From Chelonoidis abingdonii (taxonomy: Eukaryota; Chordata; Testudines; Testudinidae), in assembly GCF_003597395.2 (NCBI RefSeq), contig NC_133773.1:66055388-66119387 (forward strand): a DNA stretch of 64,000 nucleotides. Reading direction: 5' to 3'. Below, in pieces: positions 35,718-46,150 of this stretch. Each line of letters opens with the position of its first letter. Positions within the stretch are counted from its first letter, which is position 1. A program made the position numbers and the translations under genes. A model generated the notes under the pieces. That model worked only from the letters and a program-made list of their open reading frames with translations, was not told the origin of the DNA and did no database searches.

Positions 35718-36694
35718 GGTAAAGTTGGTCATTTGGAGTAAGAAGTAACTATGGAATTGCTAATACTAGAATATGGTTGGTAGCTGTTGGTAACAGATAT
35801 TTCTGTGATGAATGCACCGTAGTTTTAATTTTTAATAAGCTGAAAGCAATATCATATATGGGGAGAAAAGGATATTTACCTGTGTTCTCACTGGGCAGCT
35901 CTGTGTTCTAAGATTAGATCCAAATGCTCTTGTTCTGTAGCTGTGATATCACAGAATGACATAGTCTGGGGTGCTGCAACTCAGTGAAATCCACTAATGG
36001 GTCTTTACAGGACTCGGTTTTTTTGTTTAGTTTTGTTTTTGTTTTTAAAGTAGGGCCAGGTCGGTAACCCTTTCAAACTATGTGACACAGTGTCTTTGCA
36101 GCTACCCAAATCTTCCCTTTTCCTTCTGCATGCAGCCTCTGGGTCCACTGAAATGAAATTGTGGATGCCCTGCATATGTGTAGACCCTAATTAGCTGGAG
36201 AGAGGGATGGCAGAGAGGAAGATATGAAGGAACTTAAAAGGCCCATGGAATGCTACTAGCTGACAGCCCAAAATTGTGCCTGTTGACAAATAGCAAGAGA
36301 AGCAATCATTGGATGTTTCATATCTGTGCGGACCCCAGCAACCCCTGGAGAAGGATGGCGTTTGGGAGAAGGAAGCATGCTTGAAGACCTATTCACAGAT
36401 CTTGCTCCCGAACTGCTGTCCTCTCCAATTCTCATGAGCAAAATGTAATTGAAATAAAGATTTTACATAGAATCAAAATTAATATAGTTTAATATATTTT
36501 GGAGCTTGTGTATTAAAACATTTTGAAAAGTAGCTGAGGACACATAGCTGCTGTTCTTAAAAACAAACACCCTAGCTATTTCATTGTAGCTGTAGGTCTG
36601 TGTAATATCCATGAATCCTGTGCAATGAGAGGTGAGGCACAGGATTTAGAGGGTTCTTGGGAATGAGTGTGGGGAACTTATTAGTATGTGCTCC
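35718..36694. other. Intronic stretch, nothing recognised
   Basis: Ordinary intron between a MITE and the left LTR. No feature recognised. Confidence 0.5.
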
Positions 36695-37321
36695 TGTCAT
36701 AAATAGATAGCTAAGGGTTAATGTTTCTTTTACCTGTAAAGGGTTAACAAAGGAAACACACATGACGGCAAGAAGGCAACTCAGGAACTGAATTTTTCAA
36801 AGTCAGGGAGGAATTTTTGCTCTGAGTCTTTTGTCTGTCTCTCAGCTATGAGAAGCTCTTTCTTCTTCTAATCTTCTATGTCCAACTTGTAAGTACAGGT
36901 GAAAACCAATATAGGCTTTTATGTTGTTTTGGTGTATTTACATGTGTGTAATTGCTGGAATGTTTCAATGGATATTTTTTGAATCAGACTGTTTATTCAT
37001 ATTTTCTCTTTAAGGGATAGCCCTGTATTTGTCATCTTGATGCAGAGAATAATTTGATGTTTTGTTCTTCTTTTTTATATAAAGCTTTCTTTTAAAAACC
37101 TGTTTGAGTTTTCTCTGGTTAAGGAGAAAGAAGACAGGGGGGAGGGAACACACGTTCTGTGTTTAACTCTCCTAGTGTCCAGGGCGGGAAGAAGCTACGG
37201 GGAAGAGAGAGAGAACTTTTCTGTTTCTTGTATTTGGGTTTGTCTCTTTGTGGAAGAAAGGAGACATGTTCTTGGTATTGTGATGTAAAGAGATTGCATC
37301 AATACTCTCAGGTTAGCCCAG
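36695..37321 (+). mobile_element. LTR copy 1, left part (interrupted)
   Basis: Begins TGTCATAAATAGATAGC and shows the family's promoter/polyadenylation region 'tttttatataaagctttc' near 37073. It continues to 'caggttagcccag' at 37321, where a Harbinger transposon interrupts it. The LTR resumes at 42326. Together the two parts make about 780 bp. The same family is present at 11385-12119, 38347-39200 and 59360-60292. Confidence 0.85.
37297..37321. repeat. Direct repeat at left edge of Harbinger insertion
   Basis: 'catcaatactctcaggttag' plus 'cccag' (25 bp) recurs as a 24-bp imperfect copy at 42326-42349 on the other side of the Harbinger. It is LTR sequence, so one copy is a duplication made during or after insertion. 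Confidence 0.8.
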
Positions 37322-37696
37322 GCCTTGTAACTTGCAAGTTGCAGTGCTGGTGAGGGGGTTACAGTGCTGCAACTTATTCGGTGTCCACACTTACAAAGCT
37401 CAGCAAGCGCTGCAACTCCCTGTCTGCAGCGCTGGCTGTACTCTTGGTTGCTACGGGTGAAGCGAATCCAGCTGGTGATGCAGCGCTGCTCATCAGGTGT
37501 GGACACTCACCAGCGCTGTAACTGGCCTCCAGGGTATTAGGATGTATCCCAGCAACCTTTTCAGCCTCTCTGGTCATCGTTTCGCACTCCACTGCCTGGG
37601 CTCAGGTGACCCGCCTTTTATGCCAGGAATTTTAAAAATCCCTTCCTGTTTGCTCAGCGAGGCGTGGAGGGCAAATCAATCAATCAATCAGTGACC

Positions 37697-38192
37697 ATGC
37701 CTCCACGCCAAACGAGCCCCAACATGGAGGACTGCCGAGCTGAGGATCTCATCAGTGTTTGGGGTGAGGAAGCTGTGCAGCACAGCTGCGCTCGAGCGTA
37801 GAAATTATGATATCTATGGCCAGATATCAAAGTCAATGCAATACAGGGCTATGACTGGGATGCGGTGCAGTGCAGGTTAAGGTAAAGGAGCTGCGGAGTG
37901 CCTACTGCAAACACGTGAGGGAAACGCCGCTCAGGTGCTGCCCCCACGACCTGCCGTTTTACAAGGAGCTGGAATGCGATACTTGGATGTAACCCACTGC
38001 CAATCCGAGGATCACGATGGACAGTTCAGAGCCTGGAGAGGAGGGGAGGGTGTAGAGGAACCCGAGAGTGAGGCTACTGAGGTGTTTGGAGACTTCCAGG
38101 AGTCATGCGCAGGAGCTATTTTCCAGCCAGAAGAAGCTACAGTCGCAGCCGCTGGAACTTGGTAGTGAGGAACCAGCAGAGGACTGTTCCCG
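37697..38192 (+). pseudogene. Harbinger Myb/SANT-like protein, exon 1 relic
   Basis: ATG at 37697 opens MPPRQTSPNMEDCRAEDLIS then VWGEEAVQ. After frameshifts come a YGQISKSM-like stretch, GYDWDAVQCRLR, VKELRSAYCK and CCPHDLPFYKELE, followed by an acidic region (GEEGEGVEEPESEATEVF, about 38037-38093). W-x-x-EE-I-x-x-L...VKELRxxY...FYxELD is the signature of the Myb/SANT-like (MADF-related) trihelix partner protein that Harbinger transposons use to bring the transposase to DNA and the nucleus. The relic ends at a plausible GTAAGA donor (38193). At least three frameshifts are present. Confidence 0.75.
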
Positions 38193-38346
38193 GTAAGAAG
38201 CTTTTATTATAAGGATGGAATGTTTTGGGAGGAGGGGGGCTATGGCTGCCTGCAAGCATGCCTAGATGTGGAATAGCCATTGATTTGGTCTATCACGTCG
38301 CGGTAATCTGCCTCTGTAATCTCTTCAAAAGTTCAGCCAGAGCATC

Positions 38347-39295
38347 TGTCATAAGTAGATAAGGTAAGGTAAGGGTTAATTTCTTTTACTGTAAAGGGTT
38401 TAAAAGGGAACCAAACCTGACAGAGGCCAATCAGGAAACCGGATTTTAAAAGTAAGGGTGGGAACCTCGGAGATTTTTGGCTTTGTTCTGTGTCTTTGTT
38501 GTTTTCCTCGGCTGTGAGTAAACAAGCTTTTCTTCTAACTCCATCTTCTCTCAAATATTCTACTATCAAGTGTGAGTACAAAGAACCAAGTAATCGCTTT
38601 TGATGTGCTTTGATTTGTATTTAACATGGGCTTTGATTTGCTTTTTACTGTTTAATTGGCTATCTTTTAATCAGGCTGTTTATTCTATTTTCTTATAAGC
38701 ATATCCCTGTATTGAGTTTCTTATGCAGAGTGTAGTATATTAAGTTCTTTCTTTTTTATATAAAGTTTTCTTTTTAAACTTGTGGGAGTTTCTTTTCCTA
38801 TTGAGGCAAAGGGGAGAGAAATTTCTGTGTCGGAGCTGGTTACATCTGTGACAGGCTAGGGGAGGGAGGAAAAGCATGCTCTGTGGGTTACTTTCCTATT
38901 GTCCCAGGGCGGGAAAAAGTTACGGGGAAAGAAAGAGAGAGGAATCAGCTCTGTTCCCTGGTGCTTAAGGCTTGTCTCCTTGAGAGACGGAGACAAGTTT
39001 TGTATTGTGATGTAAAGAGATTGCATCAATTCCCTCAGGTTGCTCAGAGCGGAACAACGGAGAGAGAGGGAGAGGGAGGGAGATATATTCCTTTGCCGGT
39101 AGACTCATACTTCTGAGTCTTGGGATCTCCCGGAAAGTTGGGGAGGCCAGAGAGGGGTCCCTAAGGAATTTGGGAACCAGCTGATATACCTCAATACTTC
39201 TGGTGGCAGCGAATAAGATCCAAGCTGGTATACTGGGGAGGTTCAGTAAGACCCAGATTTTGTACGCTAAGGTCCAGATTTGAGGACAGACGTTT
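38347..39295 (+). mobile_element. LTR copy 2 plus leader, nested in Harbinger
   Basis: It starts TGTCATAAGTAGATAAGG at 38347, has 'tttttatataaagttttc' near 38754, and the LTR ends at 39200 directly before TGGTGGCAGCGA (39201). About 95 bp of leader follows before Harbinger sequence resumes at 'agcatgtgcaatgcgc' (about 39301). The LTR is 854 bp. No internal genes or second LTR remain, so it is an LTR plus leader stub. It differs from copy 1 by numerous substitutions and small indels. Confidence 0.82.
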
Positions 39296-39556
39296 ACCAC
39301 AGCATGTGCAATGCGCTTCCGCAAGTTTATAGGGAGATCACGTGGTCCTTGTCCCCAGCAGGACTAACACGTCCGGCCATTGTGCCGTGAGGGGTGGGGG
39401 ACCATTGCTGCACACAGGCAAGCTGCGTAGGGACCAGGGCGGAATCACATAGCTGTAGAAGACCCTCCCGCTCTTCCAGGTGACCGGAGCAGCTAGATAT
39501 CAGGGAGGTTAAAATTCTGTGGAAAATGCAGGGTACTGTTAAGTGCTATTCCCTGA

Positions 39557-39916
39557 GCTGCTCTTTGCTGTTCCCAAGTCACAGAAAGCCCATGGATTCC
39601 AGAGTCAAGCAGCCCCTCCAGGTGAGCCAGTGTGCAAGATGGCTCTGAGGAGTACTGTGTGGGAGATGTGGGTGGGGGTTTCAGTGTCTATTTCCCTGTA
39701 GCTGCTCTTTGCTTTTCCAAGTCAAGAAAGCCGTGGATCAGAGACAGCCCCTTCCGGTGAGCCACGTGTGCAAGATGGCTCTGAGGAGTACTGTTTGGCA
39801 GATGTGGTGTAGGATCAGTGCTATTTCCCTCTAGCTGCTCTTTGCTTTCCCAAGTCACAGAAACCCATGGATCCAGAGTCAAGCAGCCCTTCCAGGTGAG
39901 ACGCGTGTGGGAACAT
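39557..39916 (+). repeat. Tandem triplication inside Harbinger
   Basis: Three direct copies of a unit beginning 'gctgctctttgct', at 39557, about 39700 and about 39834. Copies 1 and 2 are about 143 and 134 bp long and copy 3 is cut short at about 83 bp. Each carries 'agtca..gaaa', 'cagcccctcc' and a CAG/GTGAG-like potential splice donor (39622, 39756, 39894 approximate). The segment lies in the intron/exon region of the Myb-like gene relic. Confidence 0.85.
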
Positions 39917-40034
39917 ACATTTGTCTTGCAGTGCAGCTCTCTGTGTATGCTCGCAATGTGTATGCATGCTAGAATAGTTCTTAAAAACATACAGGCTCTG
40001 TAGTAAAAGTTTATCTCTCTGTGTTTTTTTAAAG

Positions 40035-40490
40035 GACCTGTGGATACTGCTCATCAGCGCAGACTCCTGAAAAACTACGGACTTAAGAAAAACAAGGAAG
40101 ATAAGGAGGAGCTGTGAAGCAGTTATGAATCTGTATTCCATAGATAATAAAAGTTAAGACTGGGGGAAAGGAAGTCAGGAAAAAGGAACAGGCTGCAAGA
40201 GAAAGGAAAAGGCTGCCAGATGAAAGGAACTGGCTACGAAGAGAGCACAATCAGCTGCTAAGCATCCTGGAACGCTAACAGACCTCATGCAGTCAATGGT
40301 AGCCATGCAGGCAGGCATAACCGCTGCCTTCCCCCCATCCAGAGCTCACATCCCATTGTGCCCACTGTTTCCTGCAAAACCCTTTCAGCATCCTGGTTCT
40401 TACCACCACCAGCTGCCCAAACACCATACGTTCCCTAACAGCCTGGAGAATGAACGACCCTTATCCTATGCACTCAACCCATGCACCTGA
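40035..40490 (+). pseudogene. Harbinger Myb/SANT-like protein, exon 2 relic
   Basis: After a T-rich tract and AAAG acceptor (40031-40034) the sequence reads GPVDTAHQRRLLKNYGLKKN, then broken blocks rich in K/E. A proline-rich tail follows with SHPIVPTVSCKTLSASWFLP in one frame and a stop at 40488-40490. A basic/coiled region followed by a proline-rich C-terminus is typical for the second exon of this Harbinger protein. Several stops are present. Confidence 0.65.
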
Positions 40491-40849
40491 GTATTTATCT
40501 GAAGTGCGCAGCATTCTATCAGCACTCAAGGGAAGGACTATATCAACCTCATGACTTTATGCTCATTACCCTACACCCTAGCCCGTTATCTTACTGTATT
40601 TAATAAGGATTTCTTGTCTTTAAAACAGTTTTTATTATTAAGAAAGATTCTGTAACATTACTGTACACAAGTGAAAAATAGGCACTGCAAATATTGCAAC
40701 CATTGCACTTAACTCTGTGGAAGGCACTCATGTTCAGCCTCAATTGCTCTTGTAAGCATCCTATCCTTGAAGCGTCGTCATGCTGGAGCTCTCTAGTAGA
40801 CGCCTGCGTCTCGGCATGTGCAAATTCAGCCTCAGGCGTTGAACTCGGA

Positions 40850-41950
40850 AGGTCCTTCGTACTGAAGGTTTCCCTTCCCTTCAAAATATTTGGAGGATAC
40901 CAGCACGCAGTTAATAATCAGCTGGATGCTGCTTTCCCACAAGTCTAGCTTCCTGTAGCGACTTCTCCATCTCCCTGTTAAACGTCATAAAGCACAACTC
41001 CATCTTCATTCTGCACGGCTCAAGCTCTGTAGTTGGAACCGGTCCTTCTCTGTAGCTCCCTGATATCACGGTTTCATGAAGCAAGGCCATTACAGGGTAG
41101 CGGGTCTCACAGGATCACAGTGGCATTTGACGTTTGCCACTGGGATTCTTTCCTGTTGGGAAAAAGTCCTGCCTGCAGCTTCCTGAAATGCACTGTTCCG
41201 AAAGATTCGTGCATATGCACCTTTCCAGGCATCTGTGTAAATGTCAGTGGACGCCCGAGTGAATCACAAAGCGCTGGAGAACATAGAGAAATACCCTTTC
41301 TCCGATTACAAGTATCGTATGCCAGTGGGGTCGAGTGCAAATAGGAATATGTTCCATCTATTGCCCTCCACAGTTTGGGAACCCATGTGTGCAAAGCCAT
41401 CCATAATGTCCTGCACATTCCCCAAGAGTCCACGGTTCTTCTTAGCAGGATGACAATTAATGGCCTGCAAAACTTGCATCACCACTATTCCAACAGTCGA
41501 CTTTCCCATCCGAACTGGTTTGCGACCGATCTGGTAGCTGTCTGGAGTTGCCAGCTTCCAGGACTGCAATAGCACCCGCTTCTCCACTGACAGGGCAGCT
41601 CTCTCAGTTACGTGCTTGCGCTGCAGGCTGGTGGCGAGCTCAGCACACAAGTTCCAAGAAAGTGGTTTTCATCGAAGAGTCTGCGCCATGTGCTCGTCAT
41701 TCCCAGACTTTGCATGACGATGTGATCCCACTACTCAGTGCTTGTTTCCCGAGCCAAAGAGCGGCCATCCAGTGTCTGAGCACGTCCGTTATGCCACAGC
41801 AATTTAGTGTCAGGTGCCGGTCAGCCGTTCTATTTCAGGCATGTGAGCTCTCCTCATTGTCACTTTGGAGCAGAAGGAGTAGCTCAACTGGCCAGACGTG
41901 ATGTGCTGGGTGACAGCATTCATAGCAAAGTCTCAGCAGCTGGGCTCCAT
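40850..41950 (-). pseudogene. HARBI1-like transposase relic
   Basis: Minus-strand translation gives LWKLATPDSY-type sequence (QSWKLATPDSYQIGRKPVRM), then GKSTVGIVVMQVLQAIN, WRAIDGTYSYLHS, ARIFRNSAF in another frame, a piece resembling RLTGRWRS and a C-terminal ESSIQLIINC. The GKSTVG...LQAIN and AIDGTH-like motifs are diagnostic of Harbinger transposase, the second holding the first catalytic Asp of the DDE triad. The second Asp (usually in GDxxYPL) is degraded to DPVRPATL. The third acidic residue (usually VExAFGRLKxRW) survives only as a fragment. Frameshifts and stops occur in every block. Confidence 0.82.
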
Positions 41951-42276
41951 TTTTACTGAAATACGCGGCAGACTCACAATTGGCACAAACGGTCTGAAAG
42001 GGAAGCGTAGCACCACGGGTCTTGAAAGGAAGGGAATTGACGCAAACCTTCTGTTCCATTCCACAAGCCAAGCGCCAAAATTGGGACGACGGTCTGCTCG
42101 TGGGATAGCTACCACAATGCACCATCAAACAGCGCTGAAATGCTGAAGTGTGGACATATCTGCAGCGCTGGTCGCTCTGGTTCAGTGTGGACGCTGAAAC
42201 AAAACAGCGTGGCCTACACAGGCCGTACGACCAACACGCTGATTACAGCGTGCAAAAATGTAAGTGTAGCCATACC

Positions 42277-42325
42277 CAGTACCCATACAATACATACCCA
42301 GTACCCTACAATACTCAATACCATA
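42277..42325. repeat. Low-complexity filler at Harbinger right edge
   Basis: A run of imperfect 'acccatac', 'acccagtacc' and 'caatac' words between the Harbinger terminus and the resumed LTR. It belongs to neither the transposon terminus nor the LTR as seen in copy 2. Confidence 0.65.
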
Positions 42326-42600
42326 CATCAATATTTCAGGTTAGCCCAGAGAGGAAGTCTGGGTGGGAGAGGGAGGGGGAAGGGAGTGGTTTATTTACCT
42401 TTGTTGGAGACTCAAGCATCTGAGTCTTGGGGGTTCCCAGGGAGGTTTGGGGGGCTTCAAGTGTACAGGCAGTGATTCGTGGTTGGTGGCAGCGAGATAA
42501 GACTCAAGCTGGTTAATTAAGCTTGGAGGTTATACTACAGCTACAGATTTGGAGCAGATTTGTGAAAGAGGCTTATGATAGCTCCCCTGAGTGATTCTTT
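42326..42600 (+). mobile_element. LTR copy 1, right part and leader
   Basis: It resumes with 'catcaatatttcaggttagc' and continues as the LTR 3' part to 42483. TGGTGGCAGCGA then starts at 42484 and about 110 bp of leader follows. Joined to 36695-37321 this makes one LTR of about 780 bp. No gag/pol was found afterwards. Confidence 0.8.
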
Positions 42601-45600
42601 GGATCCTACAGTAGAGCAGCCAGTAGGACCTCCATCGCCCCTCCTTGTCAGCCTGAGTGTCTTCAGGATTGGTCAATAGGGCAGAGGCAGCATATGCAAG
42701 AGAGTGGGGCTAATGAAGGAGCCCCTCCATCTATGCATAGTCTGACATAGCTATGGAGTGGGAGGTGGATGCAATGTAAGGCATAAGGTGGCCCTTAGCG
42801 TTTGTGGTGACACTTAGCCTGGGCAGGGTACTCTAAATAGACATGACTCTTTAAATTTACATTTCAAATTTAATGCTTTGTTAATTAACATTTAATAGTC
42901 CAGACTTATACTGTGCATTATTTACATACTTGGGAAAGGTCTGGGATGTTTGAGAGAAGTCAGAATTTCCATACTTGATATTTTAGGGTCCCAGTATAAT
43001 TATTTCCTCTTATTTTCTTTGACACTTTTCTCTACTCTTACTCTAAACTTATTTTTTCCGAACATTGTGTGTCTCTTCATGGAGGCTTTGGAAATATTTC
43101 AGAATTTACTGTCCTTAATGTTCAGCGAAGATCCTTGATTTCAGAGTTAGTAACAATTCCCCTTGACCCCTATATTTCCAAGGCCACAGAAGACATTTTG
43201 CAAATGATTGATTAAAAGCTATCTAAATAAACATCATACTCAGGATTAAGTCTATTTTGAAACTTTTGTCTGGATCAGCATACTGATTTTCAGATTGGCC
43301 TCTGCAGGAAATCTATATTCATTCTCCTTGTGCTTCTATAGGCTCCTGTGAAAGTCATCCAACAGGATATTTCATAATGCAGACAGTCATTGCAGAACGG
43401 CTGGTTTATTGCGTTTTTGCTCTCCTGAAGGTGTATTATACCTTCTGCTAGCCAGACAGTTGGCAAAGTTGTACTGGGATCCTGCCAGGTCTGCACTGCA
43501 GTAAATCAGGATTTCATGTTTATATGTTTTATTGAGAGGGCATTTGCCATGGGGAGCTTCTTAGCCAACATCTGCCATCAAGACAAATACATTCAAGGAC
43601 TTGGTAGTTGATTCTGCATAAATAATGTTATTGAATAAAGACTTAATAGTACAGACAATTCATTGCAGTACAATGAGTTCTACTAGATTTTTTTACATGA
43701 TTGTTTTAGACATGCTTTTGTGAGCCTTTTGTCAAATTGAAATTAAGGCTTCTACAATAATTATAGGTTGCACCTTCTTTTTTACGATAACTGTTTGTCT
43801 AAAGACGGTCATATTTTATTGTTGCAGCAGTGCTGGGAATAACAGGTAGTTTTAGACAAATAATGCCAGGGCATAGGACTTACTAAGAAGTAGGACTGTG
43901 TCCACAAAATCTGTATGTAGGATTATTTAATCATATACCACTTCCATCACAGTTTAGCCAGTAAATTTGCATGGAATTTTGTTAAGGAAAGAATCTACTG
44001 CTTTTTCTTCCTGAATTTCTATCTGTAATCTAAAGTGCTATATAATTGCTGAATATTTTAATATCAATCTTATGCAGTGTTAGATCACTTATGCAGGGAA
44101 ATGTGACTGCTCATTGTCTATAGACAGGTATGAAAAAGCTTGTTCACTAATTGTTAAAAAACAGACTTATGTAGGCTGTTTATTTTTTTACAAACACCTG
44201 TCTCTGTAGAGGCTTACTTTCTATATTACAGAATCTGTTTTGTGCTGTTCTTACAGTAACTGATGCTATTTTTGGTGATTAGAAAAAGATAGAAGAATAC
44301 TGTCGAGATCTTTCAGAGAAAGATGCATTGGTTATGTGTGCAGAAATCTACAAAGAAATTATTTCCTGAAGTGTTGGTCTAGTGTTTTGTATGTCCTGTA
44401 TTTACATTTTTAGGTACCATGAGCCAAATTTTGTCAACTTTCATCTCATTTAATCAGCGAGTCACAACTGTGGACATCAGTTTAAACAAAAATGCCACTT
44501 AAAAAACACAAGTTTAGTGATAGCTGGGAACGTCTTTTTTTGTTGCCCATTTTACTTAAGAGCAGGCCTTCTGATGTTTGCGATCTTTCTATTTTGTTAA
44601 ATTTGGTATAAGGTTGATAGATAAGGAGAAATATACAACAGTAATATAATTATTTGGTTAATATACATCAAGTTAAAATGTTCAGGTATTTGCGGTAGGG
44701 GTAGGACAGGTAGGGTTGTAGCTGATACGTGGACGATCAGTTGTACCTTCAGTACATATTGCTTTGTTTGTGATGTACCTTATTCTTTGAACACTGCTTA
44801 CATACAGCATCAGGAGCTCAAGTGTGGTGATGTGGCTGATATCCGATGGCCAATTATTATTTTTAAGTTAGTTGACAGACCAGTTGAAAAACTTGAACAA
44901 CTCCCCTTCTTATTGCAAATAATGTCACAGTGATCAAACAACTCAGGTAAGATGGTAGCTGAGTACCTGGGAAAATACTGAAACATTTGGAAGTTTTTTT
45001 GCAATGCAACATCACCAATCGCTTAAAGGGAAACATCTAATACGGTAGTAGTTGCTTACATAAACAAAGGAGGGCCCAAAACCAGCTGTCTACACACAGA
45101 TGTTGACTATAATGAGATGAGCAAGGAAAAAGCTTATATCTTCAGAACTACGTATATGTGAGGAAAACCCAAACACATGAGAGATTAATCTGAAGAAACT
45201 AACACTCTCAAAGTATGGGTTTATAGAATAAGCTGTCCTTTAATTCCATCACGTAATGGCTGATACTTGACACTGGAAAGGTGTTTCTCATTTCTAATAT
45301 GTCAGCTTCTCTCCTATGGCTTGGACTAATTCTCTCCCATCCTTTCTGCTTATTCAAAATAGATGTTGGAACACAAGTAGTCTTTTCTCATTTTTCAAAC
45401 ATCTCTCAACAAAGAGGAGTCTGGGTATATGTATTCCAGTCTATATAACTGAGGAGCAACTTCAGTTGTTGCTTTGAATCTGTTCCGAGACCTGTTTGCA
45501 CACAATGTATTTATTGGTATCACTGTTTGGGGGGTGTGTGGGGGAGCATAGTTAAACCAATAAATCTCCCTATGTAAAGCATTGGGGTAACGGCAGTCAC

Positions 45601-46030
45601 ACAAAAGTAGAGTTGTACTGCTTTAACTATAACTCTGTGGTTAAGAGGTACAATTTTGGTGTGTGGGCAAACCTTTAGATTGTTGGAACCATAGTGATTT
45701 CCTGATGGTTCCACGTTTCCTTCCAGAGTCAAGGAAGATACGTTTCTCTAGGCTCTTGCTGCTCTTGTAATCTTTACAAGTTGGAAGTGGGTAAGGAAGT
45801 GCAAGACCACCTCTTAAAGTTTAGGCTGATTCTCTCAGTGTCTTTTGGAAGTTATAGGTATACTGTTTAGTTGATGGTCCTTATGGAGCCTGGGTTATGA
45901 AACTTGAAGGGAAAGTAAATCTCTTTAAGCCTTCTCTCTCCCCTTCAGAGCAGAGATTCTCAAGTTTACAATCCAGGACGTGAATACATGAAAGCTCTCT
46001 GCTGATTTGATTGCCATCAGACTAAGGATA
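42601..46030. other. Intronic stretch, nothing recognised
   Basis: About 3.4 kb of AT-rich intron. Both strands were inspected and no transposon ends, LINE motifs or splice-bounded coding segments were recognised. It may include internal leader sequence of LTR copy 1 up to about 42750. Confidence 0.45.
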
Positions 46031-46044
46031 TGATCATGCAGGCA

Positions 46045-46150
46045 TTTATGAATGTGCTTAACTTTACACACACATTATCTCAATTAAACCAATGGGAAAA
46101 CTCACATGCATAAAGTTAAACATGCTTAGGTGTTTGCAAGATTGGGTCCT
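46045..46150. repeat. Short inverted-repeat interspersed element
   Basis: 'gtgcttaactttacac' at about 46054 and its inverse 'gcataaagttaaacat' at about 46107 frame 'aaaccaatggg'. The arrangement, with 'aagattgggtcct' after it, resembles an old repeat common in sauropsids. The family name was not determined. Confidence 0.4.

Larger units (their letters stand above)
37321..42276. mobile_element. PIF/Harbinger transposon with two gene relics
   Basis: The left end is GGCCTTGTAACTTGCAAG and the right end is GTAAGTGTAGCCATACC in inverse orientation. Both ends are rich in 'cagcgctg' blocks. The interior has the two-gene layout of autonomous Harbingers: a Myb/SANT-like DNA-binding protein on the + strand (37697-40490) and a HARBI1-like DDE nuclease on the minus strand (about 41950-40850), converging. 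About 0.95 kb is a later LTR insertion (38347-39295), so the element itself was about 4 kb. All frames are broken. It sits inside LTR copy 1. Confidence 0.85.

Noticed and set aside
39557..39916. Regularly spaced repeats as a CRISPR array
   Set aside because: The units are contiguous tandem copies without unique spacers, in a eukaryotic transposon.
41107..41650. A domesticated, intact HARBI1 host gene
   Set aside because: The frame is broken repeatedly, the second catalytic Asp motif is degraded, and it lies within transposon terminal repeats.
36695..42600. A full-length endogenous retrovirus between two LTRs
   Set aside because: The sequence between the LTR parts is a Harbinger transposon. 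No gag, pol or env similarity was found, and the two LTR parts at 36695 and 42326 are halves of one LTR.
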